Shown here: positions 7,956-16,212 of the stretch, in pieces | Position numbering within the stretch: the stretch's first letter is position 1 | Layout: each line of letters starts with the position of its first letter | Position numbers and translations under genes: made by a program | The notes under the pieces: generated by a model | What the model was told of the DNA's origin: nothing | What the model saw: only the letters and a program-made list of their open reading frames with translations | The model's database searches: none | Source of the DNA: Bacillota bacterium | Lineage (GTDB): Bacteria; Bacillota; SHA-98; Ch115; JABLXJ01 | DNA: 64,000 nucleotides | Direction of reading: 5' to 3' | NCBI GenBank assembly: GCA_013178125.1 | Contig: JABLXJ010000001.1 | Location: 62,001 to 126,000, forward strand

Positions 7956-9134
7956 ATGCCAGTCGCAGCCGAATCTTTACGTGCTGTTTTCTCGCGCGTT
8001 TACGGCGATGCGGTCGGCGTGCGAATCGCAAGGGCGCCTGGCCGCGTAAACCTCATCGGGGAGCACACGGACTATAATGATGGGTATGTGCTCCCGGTCG
8101 CAATAGACCGCCAGATCGTTGTTGCCGCCAAGCCCCGGCCTGACAGGCTCATAAGGCTTTATTCGCTTGACTACGATGTCCAGGTTGAGTTCGGCCTGGA
8201 CCGGATCGAGTATGATTCGGAAAACAGGTGGAGCAACTACTTCCGTGGGGTCCTGAAGATGCTGGAGGACCGCGGAATCCAGTTGAAGGGGATGAATGCC
8301 CTCGTTGCCGGGGACGTCCCCCAGGGTGCCGGTTTGAGCTCCTCAGCCGCCTTTGAGGTGGCAAGCTGCTATGCTGCCCAGCTGGTCAGCGGTTTCCCGA
8401 TGGATGCTATTGAAATGGCCTTGCTCTGCCAGCGGGCGGAGAATGAATTTGTCGGGGTGAATTGCGGAATCATGGACCAGTTCGCCTCCCGCCTGGCCCG
8501 GAAGGGACACGCCCTTTTCCTGGATTGCCGCACGCGCGCCTGGGAACAGGTCCCGATCCCGGCACGGGGCGTGAAGATTGTTATCTGCGACAGCGGCGTG
8601 CGCCGGGGCCTGGTTGATTCGGAGTATAATAATAGGAGGCGGGAGTGCGAGGCCGGTGTGGCACATCTTGAAAGGTTCCTGCCGGGCATTGCGGCCCTGC
8701 GCGACGTGTCCGTTGAGGAGTTTGAGAGATATGGCGGGGGGTTGCCGCCGGTGGTGAGGAAGAGGTGCGCCCATGTGGTATATGAAAATGCCAGGGTCGA
8801 GAGGAGCGTCGAGGCGCTCAGGTCCGGCGATGTCGGCGCTTTCGGGAGGCTGATGTATGAATCTCATGAAAGCCTGCGCGACCTCTATGAGGTCAGCTGC
8901 CCTGAGCTCGATGCCCTGGTGGATATCGCGCGCGGGCTGAGGGGCGTCCTGGGTGCGCGCATGACGGGCGCGGGGTTCGGCGGGTGCACTGTAAACCTGG
9001 TTGGGGAGGATGCCGTGGATGGTTTTTGCGCGGCCATGCTGGAAGGGTATGCCCGTGTCGCAGGGGAGGAGAGGGCCGGGAGGCTGAAGATATATGTAAC
9101 ATTAGCGGAGGATGGGGCCTCGGAGCTGTTTTGA
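7956..9134 (+). CDS. galK: Galactokinase
   Basis: GHMP-family kinase that phosphorylates galactose at C1 using ATP, feeding GalT. It shows the galactokinase signature GRVNLIGEHTDYNDGYVLP, the ATP-binding loop GDVPQGAGLSSSAAFE and the C-terminal motif GARMTGAGFGGCTVNLV. The best ribosome site, GGAGAGGAGAG at 7937-7947, points to ATG 7956, giving 392 residues, the family's usual size; ATG/TTG codons upstream lie inside the repeated tract and have no good site. It is last in the gal operon. Confidence 0.95.
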   Translation: MPVAAESLRAVFSRVYGDAVGVRIARAPGRVNLIGEHTDYNDGYVLPVAIDRQIVVAAKPRPDRLIRLYSLDYDVQVEFGLDRIEYDSENRWSNYFRGVLKMLEDRGIQLKGMNALVAGDVPQGAGLSSSAAFEVASCYAAQLVSGFPMDAIEMALLCQRAENEFVGVNCGIMDQFASRLARKGHALFLDCRTRAWEQVPIPARGVKIVICDSGVRRGLVDSEYNNRRRECEAGVAHLERFLPGIAALRDVSVEEFERYGGGLPPVVRKRCAHVVYENARVERSVEALRSGDVGAFGRLMYESHESLRDLYEVSCPELDALVDIARGLRGVLGARMTGAGFGGCTVNLVGEDAVDGFCAAMLEGYARVAGEERAGRLKIYVTLAEDGASELF

Positions 9135-9538
9135 CCCTGAGTCCAGGACCTGTTTCTTGTCTTTCTACCAGGTTAGTTGTAAAATGGTAATAGGATCGTA
9201 GAACTCCAGGATTTTCAAAATCCGCATAAAGAGGGGGCCGGATATGAGCTGTTAGTGTTAGCTGGTATGATGCGGGGGGAAAATGGGGATTACTACTATA
9301 GCTGCATCGAAAAGCTATATCGAAATGCCTAAAGTTGCATGGAAATGTCTGGTTTCGTTGCTAAAGTGACGAAGTCCGGGGTTCCGAAATCTCGCGATTT
9401 TAGTCGTGGAGAGGTTCAAATCTCCCATATGTCATGATATCGTGTCATATCTTTCGTACGGCGGGATATCGATATAACGGGTGACGAATACGGGTGACGC
9501 ATGATGTTGCATAGAATTTCTCTAGCGAGGTGAGAGTT
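9135..9538. other. Intergenic region, 404 bases, no gene seen
   Basis: No convincing coding frame or terminator. Small repeats are visible: ACGGGTGACG twice around 9477-9500 and a GTCATGATATC / GTGTCATATC pair around 9431-9450, near the next gene and possibly regulatory. Confidence 0.4.
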
Positions 9539-10936
9539 GTGCTTGGCAATGTTAACAGTGTCAAACGTTACGCTGCCGAGATGCTATTGCAACATATCGT
9601 TGAATACGTGGGACGTTCACCGGAAAGGAATTTGATGTGGCTATTTGATCTTGGTAGGAAGTTCGCCCCAAGCCCGGTACACAGGCGTCAGATTGCAGAA
9701 CTCAAGCGTGCTATTCAGCTAAACCCCGCTCTGAAGGAATACGTAGGACGGGTCTTTGCCGAGACCCACCCCAATGTTATAAGGCGCCTCCTGGTGAACT
9801 ATTTTGTCAATGCGATCCTCTTCGGGATCCCCAGGCAGAGACAGTTGGCCAGTGAGCTCGGGGTCCAGGTGCCATGGACTATTCTCATCGACCCGACCAG
9901 CGCATGCAACTTGAAATGCAAGGGGTGCTGGGCAGGGGAGTACTTCAAGCATGATACCATGAGCTTTGATCTCCTGGACCGTATAATATCCGAAGCCAAG
10001 GAGATGGGCATCTATTATATTGTGATGTCAGGCGGCGAGCCGCTACTCTACCCGTATTTGTTTGAAATCGCTGAGAAACACAGGGATGTTGCGTTTATGC
10101 TTTATACCAATGGCACGCTGATTGACGACAAAATAGCTGCCAGAATGGTCGAGCTCGGCAACATCTCTCCCGCAATAAGCATTGAGGGGGATCGCGAGCG
10201 GACTGACGCTCGCCGGGGAGCGGGGACTTTTGACCGGATTATGAGCGCTATGGATAGCTTGAAGCGCCATGGCGCCATATTCGGATTCAGCATAACGATC
10301 ACGAGCGAGAATGCCTATGAGGCCTTTAGCGATGAATTCATAGACCTTATGATTCAAAAGGGAGCCCTATATGGCTGGTCGTTTCATTACATACCTATCG
10401 GCAGAGATCCTGACCTCACGATGATGGTCACCCCCGAACAGCGGGCATACCTTGCTGAGCGTGTCCCATATATCCGGCGGACCAGGCCCATCCAGGTTGC
10501 GGATTTCTGGAATGACGGCGAACTGACCGGCGGGTGCATAGCGGGCGGCAGGCGCTATTTCCATATAACGGCAAGAGGCGACGTTGAGCCGTGCGCGTTT
10601 GTGCATTTTGCTGTGGATAATATAAAGGATAAGAGCCTGAAGGATATCCTCCTGTCCCCGTTATTCAAGTCTTACCAGCGGCATCAGCCTGTGAGCGATA
10701 ACCTGCTCCGGCCATGTCCTCTAATCGATGAGCCCAGGGCTTTGCGGGAGATCGTCAACAAGACCGGCGCTCGTCCCACCCACCCTGGCGCCGACGGGGT
10801 GTTTGATGAGAATGTGGCGAAAGCCCTCGATGAGCGGGCCGGGCGCTGGAAGGAGGTTTCCGATCCCATCTGGGAGCAGCGGGTGGCGAGGCGGCAGGGC
10901 TTGCAGGAGCGGGAGGGAGTTGCTGCCCAGCGCTAG
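9539..10936 (+). CDS. Radical SAM protein with SPASM-like C-terminal cysteines
   Basis: Radical S-adenosylmethionine enzyme of unknown substrate, about 465 residues. Residues ~1-115 form a helical N-terminal region, then the cluster motif CNLKCKGC (CxxxCxxC) near residue 120, MSGGEPLLYP (SAM-binding GGE) and YTNGTLID. The later GGCIAGGRRYFHITARGDVEPCAF and a distal PCP are typical of SPASM/twitch auxiliary-cluster ends. Start: GTG 9539 follows GCGAGGTGAG; GTG 9530 is also possible. A second radical-SAM gene follows 71 bases later, so the two probably act in one pathway. HpnH-like proteins have a related layout, but I see no hopanoid genes. Confidence 0.88.
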   Translation: MLGNVNSVKRYAAEMLLQHIVEYVGRSPERNLMWLFDLGRKFAPSPVHRRQIAELKRAIQLNPALKEYVGRVFAETHPNVIRRLLVNYFVNAILFGIPRQRQLASELGVQVPWTILIDPTSACNLKCKGCWAGEYFKHDTMSFDLLDRIISEAKEMGIYYIVMSGGEPLLYPYLFEIAEKHRDVAFMLYTNGTLIDDKIAARMVELGNISPAISIEGDRERTDARRGAGTFDRIMSAMDSLKRHGAIFGFSITITSENAYEAFSDEFIDLMIQKGALYGWSFHYIPIGRDPDLTMMVTPEQRAYLAERVPYIRRTRPIQVADFWNDGELTGGCIAGGRRYFHITARGDVEPCAFVHFAVDNIKDKSLKDILLSPLFKSYQRHQPVSDNLLRPCPLIDEPRALREIVNKTGARPTHPGADGVFDENVAKALDERAGRWKEVSDPIWEQRVARRQGLQEREGVAAQR

Positions 10937-11007
10937 ATGAGCTAGATGAGTCTGTGTGGATGGATCTGTGCGCGTAAATTCCTAATTCGGAAGGTGATCG
11001 ACAAGCT

Positions 11008-12420
11008 ATGAAAGTCTTACTTATCCAGCCGAGACAGGGAGCTGGAGTCGGGTTCAAGAGCATGTCCGTCATTGAGCCCCTGGGGCTCGAGATGATTGCG
11101 GGGGCGCTCGAGCCCGAGCATGAAGTGAGAATACTGGATCTCTTCGACAGGGGAGAGCTTATGCCAGTAGTCAGGGAGTTCTCGCCAGATGCTTGCGGGA
11201 TAAGCTGCTCATTCACCATCGATGTCTACCAGACCATATCCATCGCGCGTGCTATAAAGGATACCCTCAAACAAGTGAGCGTTTTTGTGGGGGGGCATCA
11301 CGCCTCCCTCAACCCCTTTGATTTCCTTGACCCCTCCATTGATTTCGTCGTAGTGGGTGAGGGCGAGGCCACGACGGCCGAGGCCTTGAGGTGCCTGGAG
11401 CGGGGTGAGGATATCACAGGGGTCAAAGGCCTCGTGGTCAACAAAGATGGGTGCCAGGTATCCACCGGAGACAGGGCAAGCATTACCGACATGGACAAGC
11501 TACCCAGGCCGGCGCGCGAACTCACGCGCGATTACAGAAATGCCTATTTCCTCGGTTTCCAGAAGCCGACGGCGGCTCTGGAGACGGCGCGGGGGTGTCC
11601 CTATAGATGCAACTTCTGCAGCGTGTGGAGGTTCTACAGGGGGAGGTGCCGCGCTAAGAGCGCCGGGCGCGTCGTGGAGGAGCTTTCGGAGGTTAAAGAG
11701 GAGTATGTGCTCGTAACCGACGATAACTTCCTGATGGATGTGGAGAGGGCTGAGGAGGTGGCCAGGGGGCTGAAGGGCGCCCGGATAAAGAAGAAGATTA
11801 CATTCCAGGCCCGCAGCGACACGATTGTGAAGCACCCGGATCTCATCCCCCTCTGGAAGGAGGCCGGATTATTTAAGGTCTTTATCGGTTTCGAAAAGGC
11901 AAGCGAGGAGGAGCTCAAGTCCGTAGAGAAGCGGAATAGCGTCGCAAACAACGAGAGAGCCCTGGAGATTCTGAATAAGCATAATATCGGTGTGGTGGCG
12001 TCCTTTATCGTCGATCCTCAGTATGATCAGAAGGATTTTGCCAGGTTGCGGCAGTACATAAGGGACAAGAGAATATATACCCCCTCCTTTTCGGTGTTGA
12101 CACCGCTTCCGGGGACCGAGCTCTACACCAGGATGAAAGAGAAGCTCACAACGGCCAACCTTGAGTTCTATGATTTCATGCATGCTGTCTTGCCCACGCG
12201 CCTGAAACTCGATGATTTTTATAGGGAGCTTGCCCGGCTCTACATTTCCGCTTACCGGCGGCCTGAGTATATTCTCAAGAGTGCAGGGCATCTCGTTAAA
12301 AACCTTGCCACAGGTCGTATCTCATGGAAGCACCTCTTTAAGCTTATGGAATGTGGCTGGAGCTTCATCACCCCATCCAGCTACCTTGCTCCGCAACATG
12401 GGAATCCGGCCCGGCCATAG
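11008..12420 (+). CDS. B12-binding-domain radical SAM protein
   Basis: A 470-residue radical SAM enzyme with an N-terminal cobalamin-binding-like Rossmann domain (residues 1-130; SVIEPLGLEMIAGAL, FVGGHHASLNP, VVGEGE) and a radical SAM core starting at ARGCPYRCNFCSVW (CxxxCxxC, near residue 195). The central part contains LVTDDNFLMD and FQARSD, usual in the methyltransferase/cyclase group (BchE/HpnP/HpnR-like). The usual B12 axial-ligand motif DxHxxG is not seen, so cobalamin may be bound base-off or not at all. ATG 11008 follows GGAAGGTGATCG. It pairs with the upstream radical SAM gene; the substrate is unknown. Confidence 0.88.
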   Translation: MKVLLIQPRQGAGVGFKSMSVIEPLGLEMIAGALEPEHEVRILDLFDRGELMPVVREFSPDACGISCSFTIDVYQTISIARAIKDTLKQVSVFVGGHHASLNPFDFLDPSIDFVVVGEGEATTAEALRCLERGEDITGVKGLVVNKDGCQVSTGDRASITDMDKLPRPARELTRDYRNAYFLGFQKPTAALETARGCPYRCNFCSVWRFYRGRCRAKSAGRVVEELSEVKEEYVLVTDDNFLMDVERAEEVARGLKGARIKKKITFQARSDTIVKHPDLIPLWKEAGLFKVFIGFEKASEEELKSVEKRNSVANNERALEILNKHNIGVVASFIVDPQYDQKDFARLRQYIRDKRIYTPSFSVLTPLPGTELYTRMKEKLTTANLEFYDFMHAVLPTRLKLDDFYRELARLYISAYRRPEYILKSAGHLVKNLATGRISWKHLFKLMECGWSFITPSSYLAPQHGNPARP

Positions 12421-12515
12421 CCATAAAAAATGCATCAAACTTGCGTCCGAGGCTTTAACTCCCTGTCAAGAATTGGCTGCATCACGCCGAATTAAATTAG
12501 TATATTAGTAGATGT

Positions 12516-12631
12516 CTAGGAATATACTCGGAAACCCTAACAACCTCCATATGTTGTAGCCATCCTTAGTAATTATCCCAGTATATTGTTGGATGTAGAC
12601 CCTTCGATAGAGTTTCCGAGCATATTCCTAG
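12516..12631. repeat. Long inverted repeat between radical-SAM gene and agr locus
   Basis: CTAGGAATATACTCGGAAAC (12516-12535) and GTTTCCGAGCATATTCCTAG (12612-12631) are complementary at 19 of 20 positions around a 76-base spacer. The spacer holds a smaller CATCC/GGATG pair. There is no T-tract. It could be a structured RNA leader or the ends of a small degenerate mobile element. The remainder of 12421-12947 shows no convincing gene. Confidence 0.6.
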
Positions 12632-12947
12632 CGGGTAGGGACTATGAAAACCGTTATGCAGAGGGGCGAGATTAGAGACAAGACAGAGGTCTTCCCTTGC
12701 ATCCCCCCGGGGAGAGCTCCCCACCAGGGTAAGCCCCCTGCACCAGGGAAAGCTCCCTGCCATCATAATTTCCCGTGGCTTAGCAGGAATGAAGAGAATT
12801 ACGTCGAATTTCCTCAAAAAGGCATCATACCCGAATCTAGAGACATTTTCATCCTCTGCGGTGCCGCATCGCGGCATGGAGGTCTATCGTGAGTCCCCAT
12901 TCAGCAGGTTTTGTAGGGCCTATAAGTCTATATATAAATGGTGCTCT

Positions 12948-13646
12948 ATGGAAAAGCTGATTAGAGATATTGTCCTTTATCTTGATAGAAATCTCTCGTT
13001 GAGCCAGGACCAGCGGGAGATTGCGGAGTACGCCCTGTATAACATGTTGATCACATCCGGGACTGCGCTGGGGGTATTAGTAATAGGGAGCCTGGCCGGG
13101 GTGCTGCCGGAAGCGGTGATGGCTCTTGTAACGGGCGCGGTTTTCCGGTGGAGCACAGGGGGAGCTCATCTCCACAAGCCTTACAGGTGTATGATCATCT
13201 CTATCTCGATTCCGTTAATTATGGCATATATATCACGTATATCACGGGGGCTCTGGGGGCTTATGGGAGCAAAACTCATGGGAGCATATATGGCCGGCTC
13301 GAGCCAGGGAGCTATGCTGCTTGGCCTGGTAATCATCCTGTTTGTTCTATCATTTGTGATCATACGGCTTTACGCGCCTGCGGAGACCGAGAACAAGCCT
13401 ATTTCCCCGGGCCAGCGGGCCAGGATCCGGACCTGGGCCTATCTTACTTTGCTTGCGTGGGCAGCAATCATGGTAATCATGAGCTTTTTTTATACCGGAG
13501 GGGGCATGACTTTAGTCATAGCCAGCTGTCTGGGTTTAACGTGGCAAATGCTAAGCGTGACACCGGTTGGCTACAGTATCCTATCCAGGGTTGATGGTGT
13601 TTTTGACGCTCTAGAAATGTCATTTGGGAGAAGGAGGAATAGGTGA
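12948..13646 (+). CDS. agrB: AgrB-family peptide-processing membrane protease
   Basis: Membrane cysteine protease that cuts and cyclises the AgrD signal peptide. About six hydrophobic segments in 232 residues. The catalytic pair lies in TGGAHLHKPYRC: His74 and Cys81, the H-x6-C spacing of Staphylococcus AgrB (His77/Cys84). ATG 12948 begins the conserved MEKLIRDIVLYL; the frame is open further upstream to 12789, but that stretch lacks family character and its ribosome site is poor. The stop TGA overlaps the ATG of the agrD gene by one base, a tight translational coupling. Confidence 0.88.
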   Translation: MEKLIRDIVLYLDRNLSLSQDQREIAEYALYNMLITSGTALGVLVIGSLAGVLPEAVMALVTGAVFRWSTGGAHLHKPYRCMIISISIPLIMAYISRISRGLWGLMGAKLMGAYMAGSSQGAMLLGLVIILFVLSFVIIRLYAPAETENKPISPGQRARIRTWAYLTLLAWAAIMVIMSFFYTGGGMTLVIASCLGLTWQMLSVTPVGYSILSRVDGVFDALEMSFGRRRNR

Positions 13647-13768
13647 TGAGAAGGCTCATTCTCGGCGCCATAATGACGGGTCTGACCGTTATAGGGTTCG
13701 CTTCAGCTGCGGGTGCTTGCTTCCTATTCGGATATCAACCCAAGACTCCCGCCTGCCTGAGGAAGTAG
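13646..13768 (+). CDS. agrD: AgrD-like cyclic lactone autoinducer precursor (40 aa)
   Basis: A tiny gene immediately after agrB, with AAGGAGG at 13631-13637. Residues 1-22 form a hydrophobic amphipathic leader (RRLILGAIMTGLTVIGFAS). Then come Cys25-Phe-Leu-Phe-Gly-Tyr30 and QPKTPACLRK. The C-x4-YQPKxP pattern is the hallmark of the cyclic lactone autoinducer family of Firmicutes, where AgrB cuts before the QPK tail and joins the new carboxyl end to the cysteine. The predicted signal is therefore a thiolactone ring starting at Cys25 and ending near Tyr30; ring ends are an inference. A second cysteine (Cys37) lies in the tail. Confidence 0.88.
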   Translation: MRRLILGAIMTGLTVIGFASAAGACFLFGYQPKTPACLRK

Positions 13769-13833
13769 GGCGGATTCCTATTCCGGGATATTGTAGCCAA
13801 CCTGGTGTCCCCTTTTCACGGGGGTGTTGCGAA

Positions 13834-14328
13834 TTGGTTGAGGGAGTGCTATTATGGGCGCTCTTTGCAGTTCCAGAAGGTCTGCTTATGGTTATAGCTG
13901 GCCTGGGGTTCCTGGGTGTAAGGCGTTCTCTTAGACGGGCTATTGCGGTAGGGTTGATCGTCGGCACAGCCACGGTGATTTTTAGGTCCCTCTTGCCCGG
14001 TGGGTATCATGTTCCTCTGGTATTATTATCCTATTGCGTTTCTGTGGGCCTAATCCTGAAAGTATCGGCTAAGACAGCCATCATAGCATGCTTTATTTCT
14101 TCCTTCCTTATCAACCTGGGGCAAGTGTTAATTATATCACCTGTCCTCAAGGTGCTAGGCTTGTCATTTGAGGATGCCCTGCGCAGCGTCTGGCTCCACA
14201 TAGGATTTGGTTGGCTCGGTGATGCCATACTCTTTGTGGCTGCGATGCTTGTAACTCTGAGAAAGACTACGTTGATTCGGGTCCCGGAGTCGGAGCAACT
14301 GAGGGGTGCTGATAATCATGGACAATGA
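13834..14328 (+). CDS. Agr-locus membrane protein of unknown function
   Basis: About 164 residues with four to five hydrophobic helices (PEGLLMVIAGLGFLGV, VGLIVGTATVIF, VLLSYCVSVGLIL, ACFISSFLINLGQVL, AILFVAAMLVTL). Similar membrane proteins occur beside AgrB in other Firmicutes, and the pattern resembles the membrane half of AgrC-like sensors without the kinase. The frame is open from 13624, but the part before 13834 overlaps agrD and is not membrane-like. TTG 13834 after GGGGGTG is my best start; GTG 13846 is possible. It ends inside the next gene (11-base overlap), so receptor-like coupling to the cyclic-di-GMP enzyme is plausible but not shown. Confidence 0.7.
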   Translation: MVEGVLLWALFAVPEGLLMVIAGLGFLGVRRSLRRAIAVGLIVGTATVIFRSLLPGGYHVPLVLLSYCVSVGLILKVSAKTAIIACFISSFLINLGQVLIISPVLKVLGLSFEDALRSVWLHIGFGWLGDAILFVAAMLVTLRKTTLIRVPESEQLRGADNHGQ

Positions 14329-16012
14329 AGCACCTAAGAGGAACATCTATGACCCGCCTATTGAATTTGCGTTAATTGCCGGGATCGCAGTTGCTGCTCT
14401 GGCATTCCTAAATATGCTTCTTTTTCGATTCCCTGGTATTACATCCTTGGTAAGCATTATACCTGATTCCTTGATATATGCAGTATGTCTTAGCCTATTA
14501 ACAGCCTGTTTCTTCCTAGTGGTAATAATGCGCGGGCGCATGCTCATGGAGCTCAGGAATAACCAGGAGAAGCTCATGCTCAGCAAGATGTATGAAGAGC
14601 GCTTCCGGCTGACTATTGATAATGCGCCGATCGGCATGGCCATAGTGATGACCAATGGTCGCTTTATTCATGTGAATCACGCGCTATGTGAGATGGTTGG
14701 GTATTCGCCTGGCGAATTGCTTGACCTGACCCTCCAGGACATCGTCCACCCCGACGATTTGGAGGCCGACCTCTCTTTGTGTGAAAACCTCCTTCAGGGG
14801 GAAATACCCAGATACCAGCTGGAGAAGCGCTTCACGCGCAAGGATGACAATATCATCGACGTTATGCTCAGCATGTCCGTGGTGCGAGACTCACAGGGGG
14901 TGCCTGTTCACCTCATCGCCCAGTTCGAGGACATCACCGAGCGCAGGAAGGCAGAGGAGCAGATCAGATATCTGAGCTTCCACGATAAGTTGACCGGCCT
15001 TTATAACCGGGCATATTTCGAGGAGGAATTGGACCGGTCATCACATGAACAGGGGCAGATGCCCTTGAGCCTCATCATGGGGGATGTGAACGGCCTGAAG
15101 CTGGTGAATGATATCTTTGGCCACCGGGAAGGGGATCAGCTTTTGATCAAGATAGCTCAGATATTGAAGGCTTCATGCCGGGAGGGGGATGTTATTGCCC
15201 GCTGGGGTGGGGATGAATTTGCCATCATCTTGCCCCGGACCACTGCAAAAGCTGCCACGGAGGTTGTTGCGAAGATAAGAAAGGCGTGCAACGAGGCCGG
15301 CGTGGTCCCGATACAGCCAAGCATCGCCCTGGGGGCTGCGACCCAGGAGGAGGTCGCGGAGGATATTCAGGATGTCCTCAAGGAAGCCGAGGACCGGATG
15401 TACCGCAGCAAACTGATGGAGGGCAAGAGCATACGCAGCTCCATCATATCGTCCCTCCAGCGGACGCTGGCCGAGACTACTCATGAAACGGAGGAACATG
15501 CTTGGCGCCTGCAGGACCTGGCCTTGCGGGTGGGTCATGCCCTGGGACTGACGGACAGCAAACTGGATGAGCTGGTTCTCTTAGCTGTGCTGCATGATGT
15601 AGGTAAAGTGGCAATACCTGATAGCATTCTCATGAAACCGGGGCCTTTGTCACCTGAGGAGTGGGGGATCATGCAGAAGCATCCAGAGATAGGCTATCGT
15701 ATCGCACAATCCTCCTGTGAGCTGGCCCATATAGCCGAGGGGATCCTGGCCCACCACGAGCGCTGGGATGGAATGGGTTATCCCCGGGGACTCAGGGGTG
15801 ACGAGATACCGCTTCTCTCACGCATAATAGCCATTGTCGATGCATATGACGTCATGACCCACGAGAGGCCTTACAAGGCCCCGGTGAGCCCGCAGGAGGC
15901 TCTGGAGGAGCTTAAAAGATGCGCCGGCGGGCAGTTTGACCCGAAGCTTGTCGATATATTCGCGAATGTGGTCGTATCGAAGCCAGCCTGCGCAGTAACG
16001 GTTTCAGCCTGA
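14318..16012 (+). CDS. Membrane PAS-GGDEF-HD-GYP cyclic-di-GMP turnover protein
   Basis: Bifunctional-type enzyme of 564 residues from ATG 14318 (AGGGGTG upstream). Two N-terminal membrane helices (about residues 15-35 and 50-72), a PAS domain (about 92-215: IDNAPIGMAIV ... DITERRKAEEQI), a GGDEF domain (about 218-375) and an HD-GYP domain (about 380-555). The cyclase signature RWGGDEF is intact. RxxD (REGD) lies five residues before GGDEF, the inhibitory I-site spacing. The phosphodiesterase motifs HDVGK (about 426-430) and HHERWDGMGYP (about 479-489) are intact. Overlap with the preceding agr-locus gene suggests it carries out the response to the peptide signal. Which activity dominates cannot be read. 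Confidence 0.93.
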   Translation: MDNEAPKRNIYDPPIEFALIAGIAVAALAFLNMLLFRFPGITSLVSIIPDSLIYAVCLSLLTACFFLVVIMRGRMLMELRNNQEKLMLSKMYEERFRLTIDNAPIGMAIVMTNGRFIHVNHALCEMVGYSPGELLDLTLQDIVHPDDLEADLSLCENLLQGEIPRYQLEKRFTRKDDNIIDVMLSMSVVRDSQGVPVHLIAQFEDITERRKAEEQIRYLSFHDKLTGLYNRAYFEEELDRSSHEQGQMPLSLIMGDVNGLKLVNDIFGHREGDQLLIKIAQILKASCREGDVIARWGGDEFAIILPRTTAKAATEVVAKIRKACNEAGVVPIQPSIALGAATQEEVAEDIQDVLKEAEDRMYRSKLMEGKSIRSSIISSLQRTLAETTHETEEHAWRLQDLALRVGHALGLTDSKLDELVLLAVLHDVGKVAIPDSILMKPGPLSPEEWGIMQKHPEIGYRIAQSSCELAHIAEGILAHHERWDGMGYPRGLRGDEIPLLSRIIAIVDAYDVMTHERPYKAPVSPQEALEELKRCAGGQFDPKLVDIFANVVVSKPACAVTVSA

Positions 16013-16212
16013 TCCGATCCATTTTTCGATCGAGATTCGTCTTTTTGAATTTGGGCTTGTCTACTTGTGTTTCCCCCTAATTTTTATTGTTTACTTGCTT
16101 CTCATCGAAAGGAGGTCTGTGCCGCCACCTCACGGGAGGACTATGCGTCGACTCGCGTGGACCACGCGCGGGCCACGCCCCGCGTGAATGTTCTCCCGGG
16201 CGGCGAAGAGGT

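Noticed and set aside
12644-12892. 82-codon frame before agrB
   Set aside because: It covers a Pro-rich repeated stretch (CACCAGGG/GCTCCC units) with no family character; more likely leader sequence.
12640-12947. Cyclic-di-GMP riboswitch upstream of the agr/GGDEF locus
   Set aside because: I looked for the conserved GEMM-type core and did not find it; only short C-rich repeats are present.
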